Below, piece by piece: positions 24,401 through 34,200 of a stretch of DNA of 64,000 nt. The notes beneath the pieces are model-generated. The model was not told the origin of the DNA. It saw only the letters and a list, made by a program, of their open reading frames with translations, and made no database searches. How positions within the stretch are numbered: position 1 is the first letter of the stretch; each line of letters begins with the position of its first letter. Made by a program: the position numbers and the translations under genes. Origin of the DNA: Leuctra nigra (taxonomy: Eukaryota > Arthropoda > Insecta > Plecoptera > Leuctridae); assembly GCA_934045905.1 (NCBI GenBank), contig OW203771.1, forward strand, positions 17,349,701 through 17,413,700, given 5' to 3'.

Positions 24401-25149
24401 TTTATCCCCAAGGTATGAGTCAGAAGAGTCATAACTTACATTATTAGTTCATTGTGTCAGGACACATGATATGTAGTCGTATGGAGAATATGGTACTATT
24501 TAACTATATATTAATACGAGTCACTCAAAAATATATATATATATACCTATTTTTTGAAATTACAGTTCAATCATTTGACAAGTCAAATGGACTAATGCTA
24601 GTTCAAAACAAAACATTTTTAAATAGCAAATTCTTACTTTAATAATGATTGTAATAATAACTTAGCCTCATTCATCGCGATGATAATTTTAAATTTCATC
24701 CTACATCTGCCACCATTTGAAAAATTGGATTTCCGAAAATAAATGTTGATGCGTTACTTCTTACTTTCATTTCTGTGTTGATTCTGTGTGTGAGTGAGTA
24801 TTTCATGTTCTCTGACTCTTCAGTTGCACCTAACTCCGTCCTGGAGGCGGCCACCTTCACCGGCGTGTCCCCCACCGCGTGCAACGTGCTCGGCAGCAAC
24901 GCCACGACGCCTGACGGCACGGCGATGTCAGTGGGCGCCAGCGAGGTGTGCGCGGCGCCCGGTAACGCCAGCATCTGTGCCGGCGACGGCGGCAATCCCC
25001 TCACGCACGTCGGCCTGCAAGGAGGTGCCATGGTGCTGTACGGACTGGGCTCGTATGCGCCGGCGTGTGGTGCCGGCAGCGCAGTGCCAGGGGTGTACAC
25101 AAGGGTCGGGTACTACATGCAGTGGATACTGGATAATATCTCACAGTGA
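15481..25149 (+). CDS. SP1: secreted S1A serine protease homologue with Kazal-like module and Met/Pro/Ser/Thr linker
   Basis: Exons: 15481-15499, 16099-16329, 17073-17993, 18540-18674, 19914-20013, 21645-21838, 24311-24412 and 24824-25149. Phases agree throughout (2028 nt, 675 aa). Order: signal peptide (residues 1 to about 25, split after MRALIF); Kazal-like cysteines with GPVC..DFPNKC..RYNC (about 30-75); linker of roughly 34 seven-residue units such as MMPSKTT (about 115-390); S1A domain. His is present in TAAHC (about 458) and Asp in GGDIALL (about 519), but the GDSGGPL motif reads GDGGNPL, so Ser195 is Gly (about 623). The activation junction NGPLLNGYEA has no Arg/Lys. It is therefore probably a catalytically inactive homologue, by family analogy a cofactor, decoy or binding protein in haemolymph or a secretion. 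Exons 6 and 8 are much more GC-rich than their surroundings. Confidence 0.85.
17218..17940 (+). repeat. coding minisatellite, 21-bp units (SP1 exon 3)
   Basis: About 34 units of 21 bp encode seven-residue repeats of the type M-(M/I/V)-P/S-S-(K/N)-(T/S/M)-T, with higher-order alternation of KTT, NST and NMT units. Length is preserved modulo 3 across the tract, as expected if selected for coding. The long antisense frames opposite it are shadows. It is Ser/Thr-rich, with N-S-T and N-M-T sequons, so heavy glycosylation is plausible. Confidence 0.9.
18717..19166. mobile_element. degenerate hAT-like element (SP1 intron 4)
   Basis: Rich in GTAACATGTTAC and AGTAACTGTAACTGTAACAC motifs. The right end reads AAGTATCTTTACCAACACTG, whose complement begins CAGTGTTGGTAAAGATAC, a common insect hAT terminus. 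The left end is eroded. Confidence 0.5.
19533..19611. repeat. short inverted repeat (SP1 intron 4)
   Basis: CCTTTCGGCTTAACCACAGA pairs exactly with TCTGTGGTTAAGCCGAAAGG around a loop of about 35 bases. Confidence 0.7.
19672..19890. repeat. MITE-like sequence shared with the SP3 intron
   Basis: The stretch with CACAATGACTCATGTC, CATTACAAATATGATTGGATGA and ACTTCCGGCCTTCTACTTCT is closely related to 62240-62345 in the SP3 gene. It ends about 25 bp before the SP1 His-exon acceptor. It is either a mobile element or conserved intron flank. Confidence 0.5.
20130..21700 (+). repeat. tandem array: 19 copies of SP1 exon 6 acceptor + exon start (83-bp unit)
   Basis: Each unit holds ATGTCCAG|ATCGTACGCG (a splice acceptor and the first bases of exon 6), about 55 exon bases, then about 27 bases beginning CGCTGTCATGTG. 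Units start near 20150, 20233, 20316 and so on to 21637; a few are 79-81 bp. Only the last copy (acceptor 21643-21644) runs on into the rest of the exon. Copies 8 and 10 read CTCTAG instead of GTCCAG but keep the AG. The array is largely free of stops in all three + frames, including the protease frame from 20368. Confidence 0.9.
21861..22388. mobile_element. fold-back element family F3, copy 2 (SP1 intron 6)
   Basis: Starts GCTGCAAGCGCTAGCGATTTT and ends AAAACGGCCGAGCGCTAG. The interior matches 8043-8575. It begins about 20 bp after the exon 6 donor. Confidence 0.7.
22389..22623. other. intronic sequence, nothing recognised
   Basis: AT-rich stretch in SP1 intron 6 between two elements; no exon or repeat supported. 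Confidence 0.3.
22624..23013. repeat. F1 long hairpin, copy A
   Basis: Arms of about 155 bp (ACACTCCGTGTAAAAA ... TACTTGGCGCATCGT and complement) around a loop of about 75 bp. Copy-specific bases occur in both arms: GAAACGTAGTG on the left, CACTACGTTTC on the right. Confidence 0.85.
22624..23946 (-). mobile_element. composite repeat family F1, copy A (SP1 intron 6)
   Basis: Left: a long hairpin (22624-23013). Middle: repeated CCGGAAGTGAYGYCATATCTCG-like blocks in antisense (23160-23660) and the GCCCACC/AGCTATGGCC segment. Right: an end with GGTGGAGCGACCGCTCCACTAG (23946). The same order, or its reverse, is found at 29040-30925, 38172-41017 and 42866-44168. Confidence 0.7.
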
Positions 25150-25309
25150 GCTGGAGACTGGTCAGCCCTGGGGTGGCAGAATGGGAGAAGGACTGGAGTC
25201 CATTTCAATGCTTTTCAGTTGAGCTGACAGCCATTATGTCTACCATCAGGCACGTAGGAAATAGTTTCTGCGACAACTCGGAATATAGCGTAGAATTTTA
25301 TGTAGAATT

Positions 25310-25492
25310 TAACCATTTAAAAAGCGATTCAGAGGCTCTCAAATGCTCAAACTGAAGCAAACCATCCTCCAATTGTTGTCCCGCATGGCGTTGTTTTAGA
25401 ATTTAAGCAATTTATAAATGATTCTGGGATGCTAAACTCATGTGAATGGAGGTCAGACTGCTAGTGTCAGACCCCCCTTCCTACTCGCCTGT
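25310..25492. repeat. MITE remnant ending CCTACTCGCCTG, downstream of SP1
   Basis: Contains GATTCTGGGATGCTAAACT and a C-rich tract before CTTCCTACTCGCCTG, resembling 58190-58396. It belongs to the family with CAGGCGCGTAGGAA termini (complete copy 62965-63245). It may fall in the SP1 3' UTR. Confidence 0.45.
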
Positions 25493-25854
25493 GTACCTTC
25501 ATCTTTTTATTTTTTTATGGACTTCTGTCATATTGAATGAGAATACTTACAGGCTGTACAGGTAAATACAGTGTACCTATCAGTGTACTTCAGTCAATCG
25601 GTAGAGCTTGAGTAGGAATATTCTCGTACCGTCTATAAGTAAGGTAAAGCATTTAATTGTCATATTATAGTCTTGTTGGAAATGAATAATGGAATATGCT
25701 ATTGTATACTTATTGAACTTATCGTATGCTGCTGCATAAATTATGAAAGTAAGTTTAGAAGTAAGTTTGAAATGAAAGTTATGAATTATGAAAGTATTAT
25801 ATTAATATTATTATTATTATTAATATTATTAATATTAATATTAAATATTAATAT

Positions 25855-26996
25855 TATTTATATTAATGACATCACAAGTAATATTCGTTCACCTGTTAAA
25901 TTATTTGCAGATTATTGCGTTATGTATAGAAAAATTGAAGATGACATTGATGAGGAGATACTTCAGAGGGATTTAGAGACGTTGACAGCTTGGTTACAGT
26001 CTAATAAACTATCTTTAAACCTGAATAAATGTGAGACAGTTCATTTCTCTAGAAAAAGAAGAAAAAGGCAAGTCAATTACCATTTAAATAATGAAGTGGT
26101 TAAAACAGTTTGTGGGTATAAGTATTTGGGGGTATGGATGGATGAAAGATTGGACTGGAAGGATCAAATAAATAGAGTAATATGAAAGTCAGTAAGGAAT
26201 CTCAATTTTGTTATGAGAAATCTCAATGATGCTGATAAGGGAGTAAAAATCAAGCCTATAAGACATTGGTTAGGCCCATAATAGAGTATGGAAGTACCGT
26301 TTGGGATCCCCATAAAAAGAATGAAATAGATTTATTGGAAAGGGTCCAGAGAATTGGTATCAGAAGAGTATCAAATGAAATGAAGAAATGGAAAGTAGTA
26401 AGGAACGAGAAAGGTGTTTTGGAAAAGTTGTGGATAAGTCCTTCGGAATTAATGAAAGATTTAAATTGGGAAACATTGCAGGACAGGCGGAAATCCTCAC
26501 GCTTGTGTAATCTCCTTCGAATGGTTAAAAGTATTGGTGGATGGCAAGAGCTCGGATGTAAATTGGTTGGAAAGGAAAGAAATGGAAGGAAGAGGCATGG
26601 CAGACAGTTGAAAGAATGGAACGCAAAACGGAAGTAGGAATGAATGGAATCATGCAAAGAACGATTAGGGATATGGAATGGGTTGGACAGTGTTGTGGTT
26701 GAGGTAGGGCTTGAGAAGGATTGTACGATGAAAAGGTTTAGGAATGTTTTAAGATCTATTGATGAACATTAGTTTTTAAGTATACCTTACATAACCTATA
26801 ATTATTTATTCAAATTCTATATTTCCTTACCTTTAATTAAATTTTATATATCCTTGTATATTTAGGTATTGTACTATATTTACTGTCATATTCCATTTGT
26901 TAATTAGTGTTAAGTTTATATTATGTATTCCTTGCCACCTGTAACTGTACTATTTGCAAGATGTAATAAATAAATTGAATTGAATTGAAGTAAGTT
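25855..26996 (+). pseudogene. 5'-truncated LINE reverse transcriptase
   Basis: Two frames: 25855-26185 (ends of RT: Y-I-N-D-I, then FADYCVMYR where FADDxxLY is usual, then Y-K-Y-L-G-V) and 26266-26637 (thumb/C-terminal: Y-G-S-T-V-W-D-P, L-E-R-V-Q-R). A stop at 26183 and a frameshift separate them. The catalytic FADD Asp is replaced by Tyr. The 3' UTR ends in a tandem ATTGA tail (about 26975-26996), typical of LINEs. A dead copy of the Jockey/CR1-like type. Confidence 0.75.
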
Positions 26997-27577
26997 TGTA
27001 AAATGTTATAAATTGAAATCTAATTGGCATGTTACGTTACAACTGTGTAATTTTCGTAAAGTTGTAAAAATGTAATAAATTGAAATATAATTAGCATGTA
27101 ACGTTATGGAGTCAGTAGACCTTAATTTTTTCCCAAAATTATTCGTGAACATTTCCTATTCTGAGTAAATTCCTTTGATTGATAATCAGCTGCATAGTCA
27201 AGGAAATTAGATGGTTAAACTCTATCTCTCTCTGCTCCATATAAAAACATGTTTATGTTATGGGTCAGAGAGAGGCAGAGTATGGACCATCTAGTTTCCC
27301 TGACTGTACCTCTGGGATAGAAGAGTGAATGCAATGATGCAATGATGAGACAAACTTAAAAACCAGTAGGTAATTCAAAGTTCATCCAAACATGATTGTA
27401 TTGGTGGCATGAGTCATTGTGTAAGAGAATACTTATATATAATTATAATCTTTATTTAATAAAAAGACTCTGCTTCAGAAATAAGGTTGCTAAAAAGCAC
27501 AGAATAATAATCATATAATCCATATAATCGAAACTAATTATATTTGATACAAAGTGAACTAAAACTACCAACTAAAC

Positions 27578-27770
27578 CAGTGGTACTCAACCTTTTTGAC
27601 TTGCGGGCCAATAATACGAATTTGCTTTTGTTCGGGCCGCATTTTTTTAAAAAGTACAATAATTCTCAGGTGGGTTCATTTCAGGCGCGTAGGAACTACT
27701 CTTATCACGGGGGGGGGGGGGGATTGCGACACTAGAAGGGGTCTGAGGGCGAAACCCCCAGAATTTACAT
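27578..27770 (+). mobile_element. left end of a hAT-like element, with poly-G tract
   Basis: CAGTGGTACTCAACCTTTTT followed by GACTTGCGGGCCA is a typical hAT/Charlie-type left terminus. At 27682 a CAGGCGCGTAGGAA terminus of another family follows, then G13 at about 27709-27721. No right ends were found. Confidence 0.45.
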
Positions 27771-27771
27771 T

Positions 27772-27928
27772 TCATCGCTTACTGTTATAACTTTGCTCCT
27801 ACTATGTGGTCAGCATTTTGTCGGGCACGAAAACGCTCCGTGTGAGCGAAGGACGAGCGACGGAGCGTTTCCGTGCCCGACAAATGCTGACCACATAGTA
27901 GGAGCAAAGTTATGACAGTAAGCGATGA
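27772..27928. repeat. perfect long hairpin
   Basis: Arms of about 68 bp (from TCATCGCTTACTG, TTGCTCCTACTATGTGG, TGTCGGGCACG) with GAGCGAAGGACGAGCGA as the centre. The arms are nearly identical, so the fold-back is young or maintained. Confidence 0.75.
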
Positions 27929-28254
27929 AAATGTTGATAAAGGTCATATATGTCACATCTGGCTTGCTATTTCGATATTCATAACCGTTTTCCAAAATGG
28001 CAATTTATTTTTTTGTATATCGCTCTAATACAGTTCTTAACCGACCTTTGGCGGGGAAAAAAATATGACCGCCCTTAATTATTTACATTTCGTGTTGTGA
28101 CGAAAAATCCCTTACACACTTATATCATCATGCTATTGTGTTTTTCAACCAATACGTTCATACAGTGTGTTTTCATGGTTCCTACAAATAATTGATAGCA
28201 TGTGTTGCCACTAGAGCTGATGTTTCTTAGTAGAAGACTTTCAGTTCTGGCAGG

Positions 28255-31200
28255 ATGTGGGCTGAAGGAAGAAGTGAGGATATTAAACTCTTCAGCAAGT
28301 ACATCCGAGTTCTCCACTATTTAGGTAAGACATTTATCTAACAATAAACTCCTTGCGGTTGATGGTTTTTTAAGCGTACGTAGAGAGGTTTAACTCTGTA
28401 CTCTTTCCACACATTCTCAGTCATTTCTTTAGTTCCATAACATCAACACAAGTCTAGTTTTATTTAAATCCTTAGATTATTTGAAAAGTTAGAGGAAAAT
28501 GTTTTTATAATTATTATACGTTTTTATGGATAAACTGATAGAGAAACGATGGTCTAAACGAACCGCTTTTCCGATGAAATTATAATTTTGCATTGTCATT
28601 TGTACCAACATTATAGGAGTTTTAAACAATGTTCAAACAAATCTAATATGCAGTTTATAATATAATATTCTAATATGTATATGTTGTTATGAGTAAAGCT
28701 GAACTTCAATTAGAAATATACAATTTGTTTATGGGATTCGATGAGCGGAAAGTGAACTGGTCCACTTTGATCACAGTTATTAGATGCCAGGGGCCATATT
28801 CCTAAAAAAAAAGTGAGAGTGAGTATGAGAAAAAATAGTGAGAAAATTGTTATCAACCAATAGGAATCCAGCAGGCTTAGATTCCATTGGCTGATACCAA
28901 TTTTCTCACTATTTTTTCTCATACTCACTCTCACTTTTTTCAGGAATAGTGCTCCAGGACTTACAGAGTATTTTATTAACGTGAACTGAAGGATCAATAC
29001 AGACATTTTGATAAGGAGTTTTAAGTACAATGATTTGATCTAGTGGAGCGGTCGCTCCACGCCAGCCAAGTCGTACGGCGCGCGCACACACTCATTTAAA
29101 AAGGCTGGAGCAAACCCACTTTTACTGTAAGCATCAAAGTGGCATTTTCGGCCTACTGGATCTTAAAATTGGAAAATCTCACATTGTTGCGATATATCTT
29201 AATTTCGAGCTATGGCCCACCCTACAACATATACCAAATTTGGGAACAATAGGTCACGCCCTTTGCGCGCTAGAGGGCCGTGAAAACAGTGTTTTAGGGC
29301 GGTTTTCATAATAATAATAATAATAATAATAATCTCAGTAGTAGTAGTAGTAGTAGTAGTAGTCTCCTGGAATTTAAATCCGGTAAACAGGCCACAGCCT
29401 AAACGGCTGAACCGATTGATCCCACACTTTTACCACGTGTGCACTTTTGGCGTCTGATTTAACCTTCACCCCATAAATTTTTTGTGCCGCCATTTTGAAA
29501 CCGGAAGTGACGTCATATCTCGTCAACGGCTGGACCGATTGGAACGAAAATTGCGCCAAACGATCCAGACGGTCATCTTTATGCATGATAAGTAGCAAAA
29601 GACTAAACATTATGTTAAAGAAACCGGAAATGACGTAATGAAATTTGAAAATCATCGATTGGCTTTTTGGCAACAAAGGTTGATCCGATTATTTTGATAT
29701 TTATGTAACGTATGTACTTTTGACGTCTCATGTGACTTGTTATAAAACCAACCGAGAGCCGCCATTTTGAAACCGGAAGTGACATCATATCTCAATAACG
29801 GCTAAATAGATTTCAACGAAACCAGCGCAAAACAATTGAGACGGTCAACTTTATGTATTATCATCAATAATATTTGCAGTTTCTTATACCTAAACCGGAA
29901 ATGACGTCACACATTTTAATAATCTCACAAATTTTTATTTTGATGCAATAAATATACTATTTGAGACAGCTTATAAAATTGTAATCATGTTTCAAATATA
30001 CTTCAAGGGGTCAGAGATTTCAGCCGCCATTTTTAAACCGGAAGTAACGTCATATCTCAAAAACTGGTAGACAAATCGGTATGAAACTAGCGCCACACGA
30101 TTCGGAAGGCCATCTCTATGGAATATGAACAGTACAAATAGAATTTTCCTATTTATGAGACCGGAAATGACGTCATTCAAATGTATAAATTATTATAATT
30201 CCCTCCTATACAATAAATACATATTCAGAAAGCTTAAAATGATACACATCATTTATAGAAATAAATTCTATGTGGCATTGCAGAAAGTTCAGCAGCCATT
30301 TTGAAAACCGAAGTGTTTCCATATCTCGGAACTGGGTTGACTGATTGGAATGAAACCTTTGCTATTCTTCGTGAAAGATCATTTAAAGCAATTATTTAGG
30401 ACCATACGCTGCTATTCATTAGTGGTAACGAAATTGTAAAGGGTGATGATTTTTTAAAAGAATTTAGTAATTGTTCATTTTATATGTGTCACAAGTTGTT
30501 ATAGAATAAACTAAAAAAAGGAGTGATATCCCCATAAAAAACACTTCGTGTAAAAATACCAGCCAAGTCTCTACTAAAAAAAAATATATGAAATCTAAAA
30601 ATTCTGCACTGAAAAGTAATGATATCAAAAAATTTGCCAAGTCAAAACTTTATTTGAAAATCAAAAAATACTTGGCGCATCGATTTTTTAGGGCATTTTA
30701 GGTCTACTATATGTTTGTATATTTTATGTATATTTTATATCTGGCCTATACTTCTAAGCTATTAATATACACGATGCGCCAAGTATTTTTTGATTTTCAA
30801 ATAAAGTTTTGACTTGGCAAATTTTTTGATATCATTACTTTTCAGTGCAGAATTTTTAGATTTCATATATTTTTTTTTAGTAGAGACTTGGCTGGTATTT
30901 TTACACGAAGTGTTTTTTATGGGGATTCAATATACTATACCAAGAATATCGGTACTTTAATATTCATTCTATGAATAACAAATGTGAGGATTTACATGAA
31001 CGAAGCTGAAGTGTGGACAAGAATTGTTGAACAAATCGTCTTACTATTATACTTCCCCATGAGCTAAGCTGTTCATGTTTGTCCTGTTCTTAGAAATAGT
31101 ATATTTTGTTTCAATGTAAGAACGTTGTCCCTTTTTTTCACCTTACATCTTATTTATAATTTAGGTGTTGTGCTCTAGAGTAGTGTCCTCTATGGAGTTG

Positions 31201-34200
31201 CAAGATTCCAAATTAACTAATAACCCTCAATGTATAAATCTAAGATAAATCATATTTTATAACTAAAACTAATCTGGTTCACACAGCATACCGTTAAAAT
31301 TCTAAATTAAACAAAGGCTATAGATTTACCAAACACATTTTCACTAAATTGCATTTAGACACAATCCAAAACAATTTTGTTCTATTCCGAGTAGGCCAAA
31401 ATGAACATCAATATTTCAGAATATATTTGTTTACCAAGATGCGATTTCCGCGATCAAATTAATTTCGAGAAATATTGGACTTTTGCCCTTTCTTCAATAA
31501 GAATAAAGATGGCAATGGCAAGATTATGGCAATGGCAAGATCATGGCATGGCAAGTTCATGGCAAGAGCAATATCTTCCAGGTCTGTGGTCGACTTCTTC
31601 TGGCAAAGGATGTTTCTGGTATCTCATCCCACGACTCATAACAATCTACATCCTCTTCGAAGTCCTCGTCATCAGATTCACTTACATCCTTTTCTCCTGG
31701 AATGCAATGTCTGCCGATGAACTTTGCGTTCAAATGGCAAGTGCATTTTGTGCACCATTGATACTAACAGTCATCGTGAACCATATGATGAACAGGCATC
31801 GTGCGGTCGAGTTGGTGATTCTGATGCAGAAGACGAATCACCAAGGAATTATACAAGGCAAATATCAACTAGATCTGATTGCCAAAGTGAAGAAATTCAC
31901 TGACAGAATTTCCTGGATCCCGTGGATCGTCATAGTTGCATCTGGATGTATTAATAGCGTAACTGCACTGGATTTGATCGATAAGAAAGAAACATTATTT
32001 GGGTAATGTATGCTTGGATAATAATTTCTTGTTATGCCGCGTATTTTGTGTTTCTTACCAAGAGGGCTATTGTTCAGGTGCGGTCTGCTTCAAAATAGAT
32101 AAAAGAACGGTAGCATAAAAAGTGACACATCGAATTGGTTGGTTTGTTAGTCCGTCTGATGTTTGCATAATTGCTATAATACGCTTATTGGTAAGATTTC
32201 CGTGATATCTCGCAGAGCAGTTTAATTATTTTTGTTGCGTTCAAACGGCCCACCATCTTTATCTTGAATATCTGAAAACAAATTTCTTTGATTTGTCACT
32301 TAATCGGCTTATAAATATATATTTTCGGACGAATTTTTTAATTATGTACTACGTGTTAAACGGTGCTGGGAGTACAAACGAACCAATAAACGAGATTATA
32401 ACCTATTCAACGAAATACCATTTTCGATCCACACAAAGAGACGAATTTCTCAAGTCGAATTTCGAAATACCCATTTCTAAAGAGATTTTTCTATAACACG
32501 AACAGTCTTTCAAAAATTGAAGAGTAACTCAAAACTCACTAGACGAAATAGTCCATCAACTGGAATGCATCTGACATCTGGACTTTTAGGTACCAATTGA
32601 TAGCACGGTACTAACTAGCACCCTTTGCAGGTGCTACCTATTCTCATAACCCGCAGTAGCACCGACCTTTAACTCAGCACCATCGTAGAACCAATGTTTG
32701 GCGGTATTAGGTAAGGGTCCTTGTATCAGTTTTCGTAATACACATAGAATGTGAAAATGTTGGAATTTTATGTTCGTGTTACAAAAATTAAACAGTCATT
32801 TTGCAGAACCACGCGCGGATCCTGTTACCCTCTTTTTTGTTACGGCGTTACAGGACTAGTAGTCCTACTGCCGCCTCACCAACTCTACTCCTTTGACGCT
32901 GCGCCATTATAGGAGGTGAAGTTGGTTGAGGATTCGTAACTTTGGGATGTTTAGCGATTGAGTAGTTAGCTTCCTGCGCTCTGCTGATTTTAACGTCCCA
33001 TCCCAAGGACGGTGTAACGCCGTCGAGAGACTGATATCAGGTGGAGGGGTGTCGTTACACTAACTCCCAACCACCCCAGTCTCTCTGGCCCAACGGCAGC
33101 AACTGGCAGGACAGAGTTGAATGGTCACCCATCCAACCGCTGACCGCGCTCAATGTTGCTTAACCTCGGTGATCTAACGAGAACCGAGGTATCCGTTAGA
33201 CCAGCCGTTGTGGTCACTCTCTTAATGAGTGTTAACTCTTACAGTGGATATTACCCGTACAACGTGCGAGCCGCACCATACCTTCACCTGACAGTCATCG
33301 TGCAAACATTCATCGGTACCGTTTTCTTACCGTCATCTCTGGCGATTGGACTTTTCTACATCTCACTGATGTTGAGAACCGAGGTTCTGTTTCGCATACT
33401 GAATCTCAATCTACGCAACATAAGAGCTCATTGCGTCGCTGCTCTGCGCAATGCGTCACTCTTGAGAGACGGAGAAGGAAAGGGTAACTACGTCAGGCCC
33501 AAATGGGTTACCAAGATGGCGGCTCAGTTTTAGTGCTATTTACTGATCTAAAATGTTTCTCCTTGCTTTAACTCAGATTCAGATTCAGATTCAGATTCTT
33601 TATTTGTCAATTGACCATATACAATGATATATGACATCGTCAAAGATACAATATATTTTACATATACCCGATAAAAACAGGGAACACAAGAAATCAAATA
33701 ATGTTATATTAATTCTTAACAAAATACCATATTAAGCCTTATACACTAAATATGATCATTTTGATCAAATGTCAAAAACTCATCAGTGGAATAAAAACAA
33801 TTTTTAATAAGAAACATTTTTAAATTATATTTAAAAATATGTAACCTATCGTAATCAATTTTACTCTTTAAATTTACACTTAACTTATTATAAAACATAA
33901 CACCAACAGATAAAGGACACTGTTTATTATATTTTGAATTAACTACTGATGTTCTTAGGTCCTTATTATTTCTAGTAAAATGCGAATGAACTTCATTGCC
34001 CTCAATTGTCAAATGCTTATTTTCAATAACGTACATAATAACATAAAAAATATAGATACAAGGCAGAGTCATAATATTAAACCGTTTAAATAATGGTCTA
34101 CAAGAGTCCTTATAAAACACACCTGCTGTACAAGGGTCATATTTAGCGTCTGCCAAATATCTAATAGATCTCTTTTGTAGAATGAATAGTCTCTTAATAC

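Noticed and set aside
31401..31581. ATG at 31401 as the OR2 start
   Set aside because: Open frame upstream of exon 2, but OR1 has a splice acceptor at the equivalent place and a well-formed first exon with the right phase exists at 28255-28324.
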